Shown in pieces: positions 11,599 to 23,213 of a stretch of DNA of 64,000 nt (position 1 is the first letter of the stretch; every line of letters begins with the position of its first letter). Location of the stretch: the NCBI RefSeq assembly GCF_014648135.1, contig NZ_BMQN01000001.1, positions 868,001-932,000 of the forward strand, given 5' to 3'. The notes beneath the pieces are model-generated. The model had not been told where the DNA came from and ran no database searches. It worked only from the letters and a program-made list of their open reading frames with translations. This DNA is from Deinococcus sedimenti. Its GTDB lineage: Bacteria > Deinococcota > Deinococci > Deinococcales > Deinococcaceae. A program made the position numbers and the translations under genes.

Positions 11599-11901
11599 TC
11601 AAGGTGCGCGAGCACGCAAGCGAGGAGCAAGCCAACTCCAGATCCTCAGGAGCATAAGGAGGACGACACCAGTCAATCCCAGGTAATTTTGGAGATCGTC
11701 TGCAACCCAGTACAGGAGTGGCTTCCAGCTGGGGATAAGTTCAGGGAGGATCAGGAAGACGGCGAGAAAAGCAGACGTCATTGCAGCTTCATGGCCTATC
11801 TTTCGCCAGGAGAGACGTCTATACGCCCTCCTATAGACCAGAAAGTAGGCCGTGAGACTGACTACGCCAATTAACAGATCCTGCACTGAAAGCCCAGGCA
11901 T
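11599..11901 (-). CDS. Small membrane protein, unknown
   Basis: Hypothetical 100-aa protein with three hydrophobic stretches (about 9-22, 43-58 and 74-90) and a basic cluster YRRAYRRLSWRK between the first two, fitting an inner-membrane protein. Base composition is clearly lower in GC than its neighbours, which together with the broken protease remnant beside it suggests a decaying or acquired patch. No family recognised. Confidence 0.5.
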   Translation of the reverse strand: MPGLSVQDLLIGVVSLTAYFLVYRRAYRRLSWRKIGHEAAMTSAFLAVFLILPELIPSWKPLLYWVADDLQNYLGLTGVVLLMLLRIWSWLAPRLRARAP

Positions 11902-12022
11902 GATTCCAGACTACGTCATTCAGAAGCGAGGTAGGACCGTAGATGACGGCAGATAAGGGCGCTGATTAAGCGGTGTGGCACAACCGGTGGATCCGAGTGG
12001 GTGCGGGGAGGGGTGAGGCGGC

Positions 12023-13006
12023 TTACAGGCGGTGCGTGAGCCAGCGCGCCCAGTTCCCCCACGCCACGCCCTCCCGGGCCTCCTGGGGCAGTTCGTCCAG
12101 AAAGGCAGGCACCTCGGCGTAGCGGTCCACGCCCGCCGGGGTCTTCTCCGCGCCGAAGCCACCGTCCAGGTCCGTGCCGAGGGCCACGTGCTCCCAGCCG
12201 ACCAGCGCCGCGTAGTGCCGGGCGTGCGCGGCCAGTTCCGAGAGGGGCACCCGGTCCAGGCTGCCCTCGGGCAGCGGGCGGATGAAGCGGTTCAGGAACA
12301 CCAGCCCGATCATCCCGCCGGACTGCGCCACCGCGCGGGCCATGTCGTCGGTCAGGTGGCGGTTGCCGGGCACCAACGTGCGGCTGTTCGCGTGGGTGGC
12401 GATCACCTGCGGCGCGACCTCCATCGCCTCCCAGAACGACGCGTCATCCAGGTGAGAGGCATCCAGCGTCACGTTCAGGTCCCGCATGGCCTGCACCAGC
12501 TCGTGCCCCTGCGGCGTCAGGGGTCCCGGTGCGTCCGTCCCTCCGGCGTAGCGGGTGCGTCCCCAGGCCGGGCCGATGACGCGCACGCCCCGGTCGACCC
12601 AGAACGGCAGGTCCGCCGCGTCCCGCACCGGATCGGCGCCCTCCATGAGCAGCACGACCCCCGTCGGCGCGCCGTGATCCTGAAGGTGCGCGCTGACCGC
12701 CTCCCGGGTCCGCAGCAGCCGGATCAGGCCGGCGTCCTCCCAGCGGTGGTAAACATCCAGCTGCGCCAGCGCCTGCGCCCGCGCGCCCGCGTGGTCGCCG
12801 TACCCGCCTGGACTGCCCGCCCCGTGAGGCAGGGCGAACAGCGTCCCGAAGCAGACGCGCACACCCGCCGCCCGCAGTTCCGGGAGGGTCACGGTGGCCG
12901 TCTCGCCTGCGACGGGATCGGCGGCACGCAGGGCCTCCAGCTGAAGGGTCAGGTCCCGGCCGTTCAGTGCGTTGAACGCCAGGTCGAGGTGCCCGTCGAT
13001 CAGCAT
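12023..13006 (-). CDS. Membrane dipeptidase (M19, renal dipeptidase family)
   Basis: Zinc dipeptidase of 327 aa. Metal-site motifs are present: DGHLD near the N-terminus, LMEGADPV (bridging Glu), LDASHLDDASFW and VIATHANSR (His), and LGTDLDGGFG. Members cleave dipeptides, including those with D-residues. The start overlaps the end of the HAD gene upstream by 7 bp, so both belong to one transcript. Confidence 0.9.
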   Translation of the reverse strand: MLIDGHLDLAFNALNGRDLTLQLEALRAADPVAGETATVTLPELRAAGVRVCFGTLFALPHGAGSPGGYGDHAGARAQALAQLDVYHRWEDAGLIRLLRTREAVSAHLQDHGAPTGVVLLMEGADPVRDAADLPFWVDRGVRVIGPAWGRTRYAGGTDAPGPLTPQGHELVQAMRDLNVTLDASHLDDASFWEAMEVAPQVIATHANSRTLVPGNRHLTDDMARAVAQSGGMIGLVFLNRFIRPLPEGSLDRVPLSELAAHARHYAALVGWEHVALGTDLDGGFGAEKTPAGVDRYAEVPAFLDELPQEAREGVAWGNWARWLTHRL

Positions 13007-13689
13007 GCGGCGACCAGTCCGTCCACCACGCCCAGCACCTGCGCCAGATCATGAATCGCGTCCGGGTGCTCACCCTGCAGGTCGATCAGCAGGGCGTGCA
13101 TGCCGAGCGCGCGGGCCGCCTCGACATTCTCGATCTTGTCGTCCACGAACAGTACCCCGGTCGGCGGCACGCCCAGTGCCTCGGCCGCGTGCCAGTACGC
13201 CCCGGCATCCGGTTTGTGCACCCCGACCGAGCACGAGGCGACCGCGGCGTCCACCAGATCGTCCAGACCCACGGCGCGGAGCGTCCGGTCGATGCTGGGC
13301 AGCGTATTGCTGAGCACGCCCACCTTCAGGCCGCGGGCCCGCAGGGCACTGATGACGTCACGCGCGTTCGGGACGGCTTTCATGTACGCCTCGTACGGCC
13401 AGCGGGCCATCAGCTGCGCCGTCTGCTCCTGAGTGAGGTTCAGGATGCCCGCGAGTTCGTCCCCGTACGCCTGCCAGAAGGCGTCTTCCTGCGCCTGGGT
13501 GCGCAGGTCCCACCAGTCCAGCGCGCGGCGGTTCCACTGCTCGCGCAGCGCGCCGCCGAAGGTGCGGGCGTCGATGCCGAAAGTCTCCTGCCCCCACAGG
13601 GCCGCCTCGCGGTACACGCCGGGATCGGTGAAGGCGATGGTGTCATCCCGGTCGAACAGGACGGCGCGCAGGGGAGAGTGACTGGACAT
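13000..13689 (-). CDS. HAD-family hydrolase
   Basis: Phosphatase-like protein, 229 aa. Motif I is LFDRDDTIAF (nucleophile Asp), motif II VLSNT, motif III Lys in GVHKPDAGAYW and motif IV FVDDKIENVEAA. An alpha-helical cap lies between motif I and II. The ATG at 13689 is chosen because upstream in-frame sequence reads into non-family residues. Substrate unknown. Confidence 0.88.
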   Translation of the reverse strand: MSSHSPLRAVLFDRDDTIAFTDPGVYREAALWGQETFGIDARTFGGALREQWNRRALDWWDLRTQAQEDAFWQAYGDELAGILNLTQEQTAQLMARWPYEAYMKAVPNARDVISALRARGLKVGVLSNTLPSIDRTLRAVGLDDLVDAAVASCSVGVHKPDAGAYWHAAEALGVPPTGVLFVDDKIENVEAARALGMHALLIDLQGEHPDAIHDLAQVLGVVDGLVAAC

Positions 13690-13767
13690 GCCGGACACTC
13701 TACGGCGCGCCGAACGCCCCCGATTGTGGATCGCCGTGGCCTGACCCCTGCTCGGCGTCCCAAATTC

Positions 13768-13789
13768 GCGCAATGAGCGCAATATTGCG
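13768..13789. promoter_or_regulatory. Direct repeat and palindrome in a divergent promoter region
   Basis: GCGCAAT occurs at 13768-13774 and again at 13777-13783; the second copy is part of the perfect palindrome CGCAATATTGCG (13778-13789). It lies between the HAD gene and the aminotransferase. Confidence 0.4.
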
Positions 13790-13842
13790 ACTATGCATCT
13801 TATTTTTGAGCAATAAATTGAGATCTAAACAAGATATTTTGA

Positions 13843-13872
13843 GATGATTGGCAATCCTGTTGCTAAATCATC
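13843..13872. promoter_or_regulatory. Dyad symmetry over the aminotransferase promoter
   Basis: Arms GATGATT/AATCATC with inner GCAA/TTGC, centred about 26 bp before the TACGCT hexamer, so it covers the -35 zone. A plausible operator. Confidence 0.45.
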
Positions 13873-13883
13873 CATTCACGCGC

Positions 13884-13889
13884 TACGCT
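13884..13889 (+). promoter_or_regulatory. -10 hexamer of a leaderless promoter (aminotransferase)
   Basis: TACGCT 6 nt before the ATG at 13896. Confidence 0.5.
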
Positions 13890-13895
13890 GACCCC

Positions 13896-15041
13896 ATGCT
13901 GGACGCCACCCCCGAGCACACCCTGCTGACCCCCGGACCCACCCCCATCCACCCCCGGGCCATGCAGGCCCTCACCCGCCCGATGCTCGGCCACATGGAC
14001 CCCGAAGTCTTCGCGCTGAACCGCGAGATCCAGGCCGACCTGCGCGTCATGTACGGCACCGAGGAAAGCACCTTCACCGCTCTGCTGGCCGGCACCGGCA
14101 GCCTGGGCATGGAAGCCGGATTCGCGAACCTCGTCGAGGCCGGAGACGACATCCTGGTGTGCGCCAACGGCTCGTTCGGCCGCCGCATGGCCGAGATGGC
14201 CGCCCGCTACGGCGCCCGCGTCCGCCTCGTCACCGCACCCCTCGGCGAGGCCATCAACCCCGACGACGTCGCCGCGCACCTCGACGGCGCGAAGATGGTC
14301 GCCGTCGTCCACGGCGAGACCAGCACCGGCGTCCTCAACCCCGTCCCGGAGATCGCCCGCCTCGTCCGACAGAGCGGCGCGCTCCTGACCGTGGACGCCG
14401 TCACCACCGCCGGAATGGAACCCTTCCACATGGCGCAGTGGGGCGTGGACTACGCCTACACCGGCGCGCAGAAATGCCTCAGCGCCCCCCCCGGCCTCGC
14501 CCCGGTCGCCATCAGCGAACGCGCCTTCGCCCGCTTCGCCGCGCGCCGCACCCCCACACCCCTCTGGTACTGCGACTTCGAAGGCCTGCGCGACTACTGG
14601 GAGGATCACTCCTACCACCACACCGTGCCCGTCAACCTGCACTACGCGCTGCACGCCGCCCTGCGCGCGGCTCTCGACGAGGGCCTCGAGAACCGCCAGC
14701 GGCGCGTCCAGCAGGTCGGGGCGGCCATCCAGGTGGCGCTCGCGCCGCTGGGCTTCACGCCGTACGTCCGCCGACCCGAGGACCGCCTGCCCACCGTCCT
14801 CGCCCTGCGCCTCCCCGAGGGTTTCGACGATGCCGGCGTCCGCAAGGCCCTGCGCGACCGGCACATCAGCGTCACCGGCGGCCTGGGCCCCACGGCCGGC
14901 CTGATCTGGCGTCTGGGTCTGATGGGCGAAACCGCCCGCCCCGGACCGTACCTCACGCTGATGCACGCCCTGGAAGACCTGCTCGGAGAACGCGGCCTCG
15001 CCGACCGCTTCCAGGCGGCCCTTGAACCCGTTCCAGCCTGA
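13896..15041 (+). CDS. Class V aminotransferase (alanine-glyoxylate / serine-pyruvate type)
   Basis: PLP-dependent enzyme of 381 aa. N-terminus [20 protein letters not shown] is the family signature; [11 protein letters not shown] and [13 protein letters not shown] (PLP-binding Asp) follow, and the Schiff-base Lys is in [13 protein letters not shown] (about residue 194). C-terminal RLGLMG matches. Members convert serine, alanine, glyoxylate or phosphoserine; which one cannot be told here. The ATG at 13896 is preferred over 13848 because the leaderless -10 box sits between them. Confidence 0.88.
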   Translation: MLDATPEHTLLTPGPTPIHPRAMQALTRPMLGHMDPEVFALNREIQADLRVMYGTEESTFTALLAGTGSLGMEAGFANLVEAGDDILVCANGSFGRRMAEMAARYGARVRLVTAPLGEAINPDDVAAHLDGAKMVAVVHGETSTGVLNPVPEIARLVRQSGALLTVDAVTTAGMEPFHMAQWGVDYAYTGAQKCLSAPPGLAPVAISERAFARFAARRTPTPLWYCDFEGLRDYWEDHSYHHTVPVNLHYALHAALRAALDEGLENRQRRVQQVGAAIQVALAPLGFTPYVRRPEDRLPTVLALRLPEGFDDAGVRKALRDRHISVTGGLGPTAGLIWRLGLMGETARPGPYLTLMHALEDLLGERGLADRFQAALEPVPA

Positions 15042-15058
15042 TGACCCACGCACAGTTA

Positions 15059-15083
15059 GGGCCGCCCTCGGCATGGGCGGCCC
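15059..15083 (+). terminator. Terminator between convergent genes
   Basis: GGGCCGCCC/GGGCGGCCC, 7-nt loop, followed by TTCCC, after the aminotransferase. Confidence 0.7.
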
Positions 15084-15100
15084 TTCCCGTGACGGCGTGC

Positions 15101-15805
<705 letters not shown>

Positions 15806-15866
15806 GGTGCGTTCATCCTAGACCAAAACACGCCGACCCACCCACCCAACCCACCCGACAGGCCCC

Positions 15867-15872
15867 TATAGT
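15867..15872 (+). promoter_or_regulatory. -10 hexamer of a leaderless promoter (lnt)
   Basis: TATAGT 7 nt before the ATG at 15880; the alternative GTG at 15871 would lie inside the hexamer. Confidence 0.5.
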
Positions 15873-15879
15873 GGCGGCG

Positions 15880-17379
15880 ATGCCCACCCCCGCCACCGGC
15901 CTCCTCCTCGGACTGCTGCTCGCCGCCTGCGGCCTCCCGCTCCCCTGGAGCGCCCTGAGCTTCATCCCGCTGACCCTGATCCTCGTCTTCACCGCCCGTG
16001 CCGACACGCCCCGCCACGCCGCCGGACGAGCCTTCTGGGTGGGCTTCGGGTACTTCGGCCTGCACCTGTGGTGGCTGGGCGCGTTCCTCGTGAATCTCCT
16101 CGGATTCCCACCCCTCGGCGCGGCCGCCGCTCTCCTGTTTGCCCTGGAAGGCGCGTTCCTGGTCATCACGGCCTTCCTGGCCACCAGCGTCGCCCGCACC
16201 AGAACCGGTCGCATCTGGACCCTCGCGGGCGCGTGGGTCATCCTGGAATGGCTGCGGTTCCTCGGCCCGCTCGCATTCCCCTGGCCGACCCTCGGGTATA
16301 CGCTGCTGCCCACCCCCGCCATCCAGATCGCGGACCTGGGCGGCGTCCTCCTGGGCAGCGTGCTGATCTCCTTTACCGCCGCCAGCCTCGCCCACGCCTG
16401 GACCGAACGCGGACAGTGGGGGAGACGTCCCCTCGCACCCGCCTTGCTGGCGGCCATCGCCTGGGCCGCTGCCCTCGGCTACGGCCTCACCCGCACCCCC
16501 GGCACCGGACCCGAACAACCCATGCGCGTCATGCGCGTCACCTTCGACGTGTTCGCGCGGGCCAGTAACTCCTCCGACGCCATCGCGGAATTCGAGGCGC
16601 AACGAGCCGCCAGTCTCAACCGGCCCCAAGGCAGCGTCGTCGTCTGGAGTGAAAGTGCCACCCGTAACCAGTCCACACCTGCTCAGCCACGCACCGCCAT
16701 CCCTGGCTTCCCAGGACCTGGAATCACCGGGTACAGCGGCGCGCAGTTCACGCCACTCCCGAACAACCAGTACCGCACCGAGGAATTCAACACCGTCACC
16801 ACCCTCGACACCGCAGGCCGCATCCAGAGCGTCAATGCCAAGGCTCAACCCGTCCCCTTCGGCGAACTGTTCCCTCTGCGCCCCATCCTGAACCCCATCT
16901 ATGGCCTGCTCGAACGCAACCTCGGCTTCACGCTCGGCAGCATGCCCCGCAACCTCACTCCCACGCCCCTCAGCCTGAATGGCGTGCTGTACGGCGCGTA
17001 CATCTGCTACGACAGCGTGTTCCCGCGGGTGGCCCGCGCTCTGGCCGCGCAGGGCGCGCAGGTTCTCGTGAACCCCAGCAACGACGGCTGGTACCAGGGC
17101 TGGGGCGTGCAGCAGCACTTCAGCATGGGCCGAGTCCGCGCCATCGAAACGCGCCGCTGGCTGGTGCGCAGCGTCAACAACGGTGTCGCCGGGGCGGTGA
17201 ACGATCTCGGCCAGCCCGTGCAGATTGTCGAGAGCGGTGACGAGTTGCAGGTGCTTGATGTCCGCCCCAGGCTCCTGACGGGAACCACGCTGTACGTCCG
17301 CCTGGGCGACTGGCCCGCGCTGGTGCTGGCATTGAGCATGGTCGTGTACGGGATGACGCGGCGCGAGCGGATGCTCTGA
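15880..17379 (+). CDS. lnt: Apolipoprotein N-acyltransferase
   Basis: Integral membrane enzyme of 499 aa that adds the third acyl chain to lipoproteins. About six hydrophobic segments fill residues 1-215. The nitrilase-like domain follows with the catalytic triad: Glu in VVWSESA, Lys in NAKAQPVPFGELFP, Cys in GAYICYDSVFP. The NPSNDGWYQGWGVQQHF block is characteristic. The Cys is followed by Tyr-Asp where E. coli has Tyr-Glu. Several lipoproteins encoded in this window would be its substrates. Confidence 0.92.
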   Translation: MPTPATGLLLGLLLAACGLPLPWSALSFIPLTLILVFTARADTPRHAAGRAFWVGFGYFGLHLWWLGAFLVNLLGFPPLGAAAALLFALEGAFLVITAFLATSVARTRTGRIWTLAGAWVILEWLRFLGPLAFPWPTLGYTLLPTPAIQIADLGGVLLGSVLISFTAASLAHAWTERGQWGRRPLAPALLAAIAWAAALGYGLTRTPGTGPEQPMRVMRVTFDVFARASNSSDAIAEFEAQRAASLNRPQGSVVVWSESATRNQSTPAQPRTAIPGFPGPGITGYSGAQFTPLPNNQYRTEEFNTVTTLDTAGRIQSVNAKAQPVPFGELFPLRPILNPIYGLLERNLGFTLGSMPRNLTPTPLSLNGVLYGAYICYDSVFPRVARALAAQGAQVLVNPSNDGWYQGWGVQQHFSMGRVRAIETRRWLVRSVNNGVAGAVNDLGQPVQIVESGDELQVLDVRPRLLTGTTLYVRLGDWPALVLALSMVVYGMTRRERML

Positions 17380-17458
17380 CCTCTGGTGAGATGCTGTCTG
17401 AGGCGTGAGGGAGGTGTGGCCGGATCGTGTCTCGATCCTTCCCCAGATACCCCTCCGT

Positions 17459-17476
17459 TGATAATGCATGTTATCA
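17459..17476. promoter_or_regulatory. Palindrome in the recombinase promoter
   Basis: TGATAATGCATGTTATCA (arms TGATAA/TTATCA) overlaps the proposed -10 box TATCAT (17472-17477) of the recombinase gene. Confidence 0.45.
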
Positions 17477-17485
17477 TCGGATCAC

Positions 17486-18448
17486 ATGTCAGAGATCACG
17501 CCCTACCTCGGCGACCGGCTGGCCCAGGCCCGTGCCCTTGCCGGACTGTCCGACGAGGCCCTGCGCGTCCGCGCCATCACCGCCGCCCGCGACAAGTCCT
17601 TCGAGGACCTGTGGTCCCTGACACTCGCGTACCTGAGCAGCGACACCAGCGCCGGCGTGAAACTCAGCCCGCACACCCTGCGCGCCTACCGCAAGGGCGT
17701 CGAGGTGCTGCTGGAGCACGCGTCGTCGAACGCCTGGAACCTGCTGCACCCGGGTCGCCGTGAGCCTGGGCTGTACGTGGCCGCGCTGACGGCGTCCGGC
17801 CTGAAGCCCGCGACGGTCATGGCCCGCGTGGCAGCCGCCGGGGCGCTGTACCGGGCGCTGCGCTGGGCCGGTGCCACGGATGCCGATCCGTTCGCGGACG
17901 TGAAGCGCCCCAAGGACCGCACGAAGGGCGTGGTGAAGAATCCACCGTACCGGGAGGATTTCGTGCAGGCCATGCTGGTCGAGGCGGACCCGCACGAGGC
18001 GGCGCTGCTGCTGCTGCTCACGCATGCGGGCCTGCGGATCGCGGAGGCCCTTGCGGTGGAGTGGGTGCATGTGAACCTGTCCGGGCGTCGCCTGCTGGTC
18101 GCGCACGGCAAGGGGGACAAGGCGCGGATGGTCCCCATGAGTGCCCGCCTGCGCGAGGCGCTGGAGGTGCTGCGGGGTGCGGCGCCTTCCCAGGGGTTCG
18201 TGCTGCCCTGGCGGGCGTATTCCACGGCGTATGAGCGGTTGCAGCGGGTGGCCCTCCGGTGCGGGCGGGAACATGAGTTCCGGGGCTTTCACGCGGGCCG
18301 GAAGTACGCCGGGACCCAGCTGTACGCGGCGGTCAAGGATTTCACGCGGGTGGCGGGTTTCCTTGGGCACGAACAGGTCGACACGACGCGCCGGTACGTG
18401 GAGGTTCCGGAGGACGACCTGGCGGAGGCCATCGAGGCATTCCGGTAG
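17486..18448 (+). CDS. Tyrosine recombinase (Xer-like)
   Basis: Site-specific recombinase of 320 aa. An N-terminal core-binding domain (about 30-130) precedes the catalytic domain with Arg in THAGLRIAEALAVEW, a Lys in VAHGKGDKARMVPM, H-x-x-R in FHAGRKYAG, His in FLGHEQVDTTRRYV and the Tyr nucleophile in RRYVEV. The whole R-K-H-R-H-Y set is visible. Size and the absence of any element around it point to a chromosomal XerC/XerD-type enzyme rather than a phage integrase. The ATG at 17486 lies 8 nt after TATCAT; an ATG at 17468 would precede that box. Confidence 0.88.
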   Translation: MSEITPYLGDRLAQARALAGLSDEALRVRAITAARDKSFEDLWSLTLAYLSSDTSAGVKLSPHTLRAYRKGVEVLLEHASSNAWNLLHPGRREPGLYVAALTASGLKPATVMARVAAAGALYRALRWAGATDADPFADVKRPKDRTKGVVKNPPYREDFVQAMLVEADPHEAALLLLLTHAGLRIAEALAVEWVHVNLSGRRLLVAHGKGDKARMVPMSARLREALEVLRGAAPSQGFVLPWRAYSTAYERLQRVALRCGREHEFRGFHAGRKYAGTQLYAAVKDFTRVAGFLGHEQVDTTRRYVEVPEDDLAEAIEAFR

Positions 18449-18548
18449 GTCCGTTACCCTTCGGCGCGGTTTGCCGGGGTGTTCCTGACCTTCCTGTGCG
18501 CCTGATGATTTTACGTCGTCCTGGACGGCATTTCTGGGGACATGTTAA

Positions 18549-18580
18549 CTGACCGCCTAGGCAGAAGCTCTGGCGGTCAG
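18549..18580. terminator. Bidirectional hairpin between convergent genes
   Basis: CTGACCGCC/GGCGGTCAG, 14-nt loop, between the recombinase and the lipid-kinase gene. Confidence 0.55.
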
Positions 18581-18594
18581 TCGGGGTCTTGCGT

Positions 18595-19554
18595 TCAGGT
18601 TTCGATGTCGTCGCGTTTCGCGGCGGTCAGGAAGCGGATCGCGCCGGGCAGGATCTGCGCGGTGAACGGTGTCGTCTCGACGTGCAGTTCACCGTCGTAC
18701 TGCAGCGGGAAGGGGTCGTCCGCGTCGATCTCGATGTGCCTCGCCTCGATCGTTTCCAGGTTGCCGCTGAAGATGGGGTCACCCAGGTTGAGTTTCACGC
18801 GGACCGAGTCGATCAGGTTCGGGATGAGCCGCATGATGTTCCCGGCTTTCAGCAGGATCACGGTGAAGCGGCCGTCGCTGGGGCTGATATCACTGGTGAT
18901 CGGCAGGCGGTAGTTCGCCATGCCGAAGTTCGCGACCATCACGCCGATCCCCTCGAAGTCGCGCACCTCACCGTCGATCTTCAGGTGGAAGACGGTCTTC
19001 TTGGGGTTGAGTTGCTTCATGGCGCTCATGACGTACGCCATGACGCCGAAGCGTTCCTTGAGTTCCTCACTGTCGCGGATCATGCTGGCGTCCGCGCCTG
19101 CACCGGCCAGCATGCAGAAGCCGCTCTTCTCGTCCTTGACAGTAATTTCACCCATGTCCACCCGCAGGGCGTGGCCCTCGATCATGATCTCCGCGAGGGA
19201 CTTCGCGTCCTGCGGGAGGTCGAGGTTCTGCGCGATGAGGTTCGCGGTGCCGGCCGGGAACGCCAGCATCGGGACGTTCTTGTACCGCGAGGCGTAGGCG
19301 AGGCTGCTGACGGTGCCGTCCCCGCCCGCTCCGACGAGGTACGTGAACTGCTCGATGTCCGTCACGTAGTCGGCCATGGGGGTATCGGGTTGAAGTTCGC
19401 GTTCGGTCACGTCTGCGCCGGCTTCCTTGAGCAGGCGGATGAATTCGGGCAGTTCGCTGTCGCCGCTGCCGCTTTTGGGATTGAAGACCACGAGGATTCG
19501 TTTCCCGTTGAGGGTCCCGGTGGAGGTAGGAGCGTTGCCTGTCATCTCATGCAT
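18595..19554 (-). CDS. Diacylglycerol/lipid kinase family protein (YegS/DgkB type)
   Basis: Cytoplasmic lipid kinase-like protein of 319 aa. NPKSGSG (about 30-36) and [14 protein letters not shown] (GGDGT nucleotide-binding motif, about 74-79) and [13 protein letters not shown] define the DAGK catalytic domain; the C-terminal YegS-like domain includes [11 protein letters not shown]. Likely phosphorylates diacylglycerol or another membrane lipid. It is divergent from the small lipoprotein gene, with starts 26 bp apart. Confidence 0.9.
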   Translation of the reverse strand: MHEMTGNAPTSTGTLNGKRILVVFNPKSGSGDSELPEFIRLLKEAGADVTERELQPDTPMADYVTDIEQFTYLVGAGGDGTVSSLAYASRYKNVPMLAFPAGTANLIAQNLDLPQDAKSLAEIMIEGHALRVDMGEITVKDEKSGFCMLAGAGADASMIRDSEELKERFGVMAYVMSAMKQLNPKKTVFHLKIDGEVRDFEGIGVMVANFGMANYRLPITSDISPSDGRFTVILLKAGNIMRLIPNLIDSVRVKLNLGDPIFSGNLETIEARHIEIDADDPFPLQYDGELHVETTPFTAQILPGAIRFLTAAKRDDIET

Positions 19555-19580
19555 TAGACTGCCTTCACGGAGGAAAGGAC

Positions 19581-19952
19581 ATGCTGCGTTTCTTTGTTGC
19601 TTCTTTACTGATGGCTGGCGGTCTGGTGGCGTGCGCCCCAGCTCAGCAGGGCGCGTCCCAGATGGTGACGGTCACGCCCATGCTGATCAAGGTGTCCGAG
19701 GGGGCCGCGCGGAGCGGCACGGTGACCATTCAGGGTCGTTACCTGGGCGGACCCAGCGCCGGCAAGGTGCGGCTCGGGGCGACCGAGCAGGGTGAGGGCG
19801 GGTACGTGTTCCCGGCGGCGGCCGTGCAGTCGTGGACGGACACGCAGATCGTGCTGACCGTCCCGGCCGACGCGCCGGTCGGCGGCAGCTGGCTGTTCGT
19901 CGAGGTCGGCGGGATGCGGTCCACGGGCCTGCCGTTCAGCGTCAGGCAGTAA
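19581..19952 (+). CDS. Lipoprotein with an IPT/TIG-like domain
   Basis: 123-aa lipoprotein. The signal peptide ends in a lipobox GLVAC (Cys18). The remainder (about 35-120) reads as one immunoglobulin-like IPT/TIG unit: [13 protein letters not shown] then [17 protein letters not shown]. Function unknown; surface binding is common for the fold. A TAGACT hexamer (19555-19560) and SD GGAGGAAAGG precede the ATG, so this one has a leader. Confidence 0.78.
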   Translation: MLRFFVASLLMAGGLVACAPAQQGASQMVTVTPMLIKVSEGAARSGTVTIQGRYLGGPSAGKVRLGATEQGEGGYVFPAAAVQSWTDTQIVLTVPADAPVGGSWLFVEVGGMRSTGLPFSVRQ

Positions 19953-20051
19953 GTGACCGCTCAGGGGGCGGCTCCGGGGGTCCGGGGTCGCCCTCTCCCC
20001 TGCCGCGGTGCGTGAGCCGTCCGGCGGATGGGGGTTTTGCCGTGCAGGCGC

Positions 20052-20057
20052 TATGCT
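20052..20057 (+). promoter_or_regulatory. -10 hexamer of a leaderless promoter (hisS)
   Basis: TATGCT 9 nt before the ATG at 20067. Confidence 0.5.
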
Positions 20058-20066
20058 GCTCGGGTT

Positions 20067-21358
20067 ATGGCGATCAACCGCCCCAAGGGCACAGAAGATC
20101 ACCTCCCGGCCCTGAGTCCGAAACTCACGCTTGACGTTTCGGCTCAGGCGCACGGCTGGCTGGTGGAGAAGGCAAGGCGCGTCCTGGAACGCGCAGGCGC
20201 GCAGCGCATCGACACGCCCCTGTTCGAGGAGGCGGACCTCGTCAAACGCGGCGTGGGGGGCAGCACGGACATCGTCCGTAAGGAGATGTTCACCGTGTAC
20301 TACTTCGGGGATCACGGCGGGTACATCCTGCGGCCCGAGGGCACGGCGGCGATCGTGCGCGCGTACCTGCAGAACGGACTGAAGCAGCTGCCCGCACCAC
20401 TGAAGTTGTGGACGCATGGACCGATGTTCCGCGCGGAGCGGCAGCAGCGCGGGCGCCTGCGGCAGTTCCATCAGGTGGATTACGAGGTGCTGGGCAGCAC
20501 GGACGCGCTCGTGGACGCTGAGGCGATTGCGCTGATGGTCGGCGTGGTACGCGAACTGGGCCTGACGGGCGTGCGCGTGAAGCTGGGCAGCATCGGCGAC
20601 CCGGAGGACCGTGAGCGGTACAACACGTACCTGCGTGAGCTGTTCACGCCGCAGTTGGAGCGCCTGTCGGACGACTCGAAGGACCGCCTGACCCGCAACC
20701 CGATGCGCATCCTGGACAGCAAGAGCGCCGGCGATCAGGAACTCCTCGCGGAACTCGGCGTGCGGCCCATGCTGGACTTCCTGGGTGAGGAGGCGGGCGC
20801 GCACTTCCGCACCGTGCAGGCCTACCTGACCGAGTGGGGCGTCGAGTACGACATCGACCCGAGCATCGTGCGCGGCCTGGACTACTACCGCCTCACCGCG
20901 TGGGAACTCCACCACGAGGGCGTCGGCGCGAAGTCCGCGCTGGGCGGCGGGGGCCGCTACGACGGCCTCGCGCAGGAACTCGGCAGCAAGGAGACCATCC
21001 CCGGGATCGGCTGGGCGTTCGGCGTCGAACGGCTCCTGCTAGCGCTGGAAGCCGAGGGCATGGCCCTCCCGGAGATCGCCGGGCCGCTGCTGTACGTCGC
21101 CGCGCTGGACGAGGTGAACGTCCCGCACGCCGCGCGGACCGCCATGAGCGCCCGCGCGCACGCCCGCGCGGAATTCGCATACCGCGCGATGAAACCCGCC
21201 GCCGCCTTCCGCGATGCTGAACGGCGTGGCGCGCACTGGGTGGCCCTTCTCGGGACCGACGAGGTCACGCAGGGCACCCTCAGCCTCAAGAACATCAGGA
21301 CCGGTGAGCAGCGCAGCCTCGCCGCCGCCGACCTCGCCACCTTCCTTCAGGAGCACGT

Positions 21359-21362
<4 letters not shown>
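20067..21362 (+). CDS. hisS: Histidyl-tRNA synthetase
   Basis: Class II aminoacyl-tRNA synthetase, 431 aa, charging tRNA-His. N-terminus [14 protein letters not shown] is the usual HisRS opening; motif 2 is [22 protein letters not shown]; the HisA/HisB signatures appear as [18 protein letters not shown] and [12 protein letters not shown]; motif 3 is [15 protein letters not shown]-terminal anticodon-binding domain follows. The stop overlaps the aspS start by ATGA. Confidence 0.95.
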
Positions 21363-23095
<1,733 letters not shown>

Positions 23096-23159
23096 AACTG
23101 GCGAGAACTGATCTGAACGGGGAGGGCAACCTCCCTCAGTTCCTCTACCTTCAAGTGAA

Positions 23160-23191
23160 ACTATTCACGATTAATCCAGGTCGTGAATAGT
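23160..23191. repeat. Dispersed 24-bp palindrome, copy B
   Basis: Perfect 11-bp arms ACTATTCACGA/TCGTGAATAGT around TTAATCCAGG, between convergent aspS and an alpha/beta hydrolase gene. Confidence 0.75.
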
Positions 23192-23213
23192 CTGTCTATT
23201 TTGTTGATAGCTT

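Noticed and set aside
17486..18448. Tyrosine recombinase as the integrase of the island or of a local element
   Set aside because: It is 35 kb from the island, flanked by core genes and without attachment repeats nearby; a housekeeping Xer enzyme is simpler.
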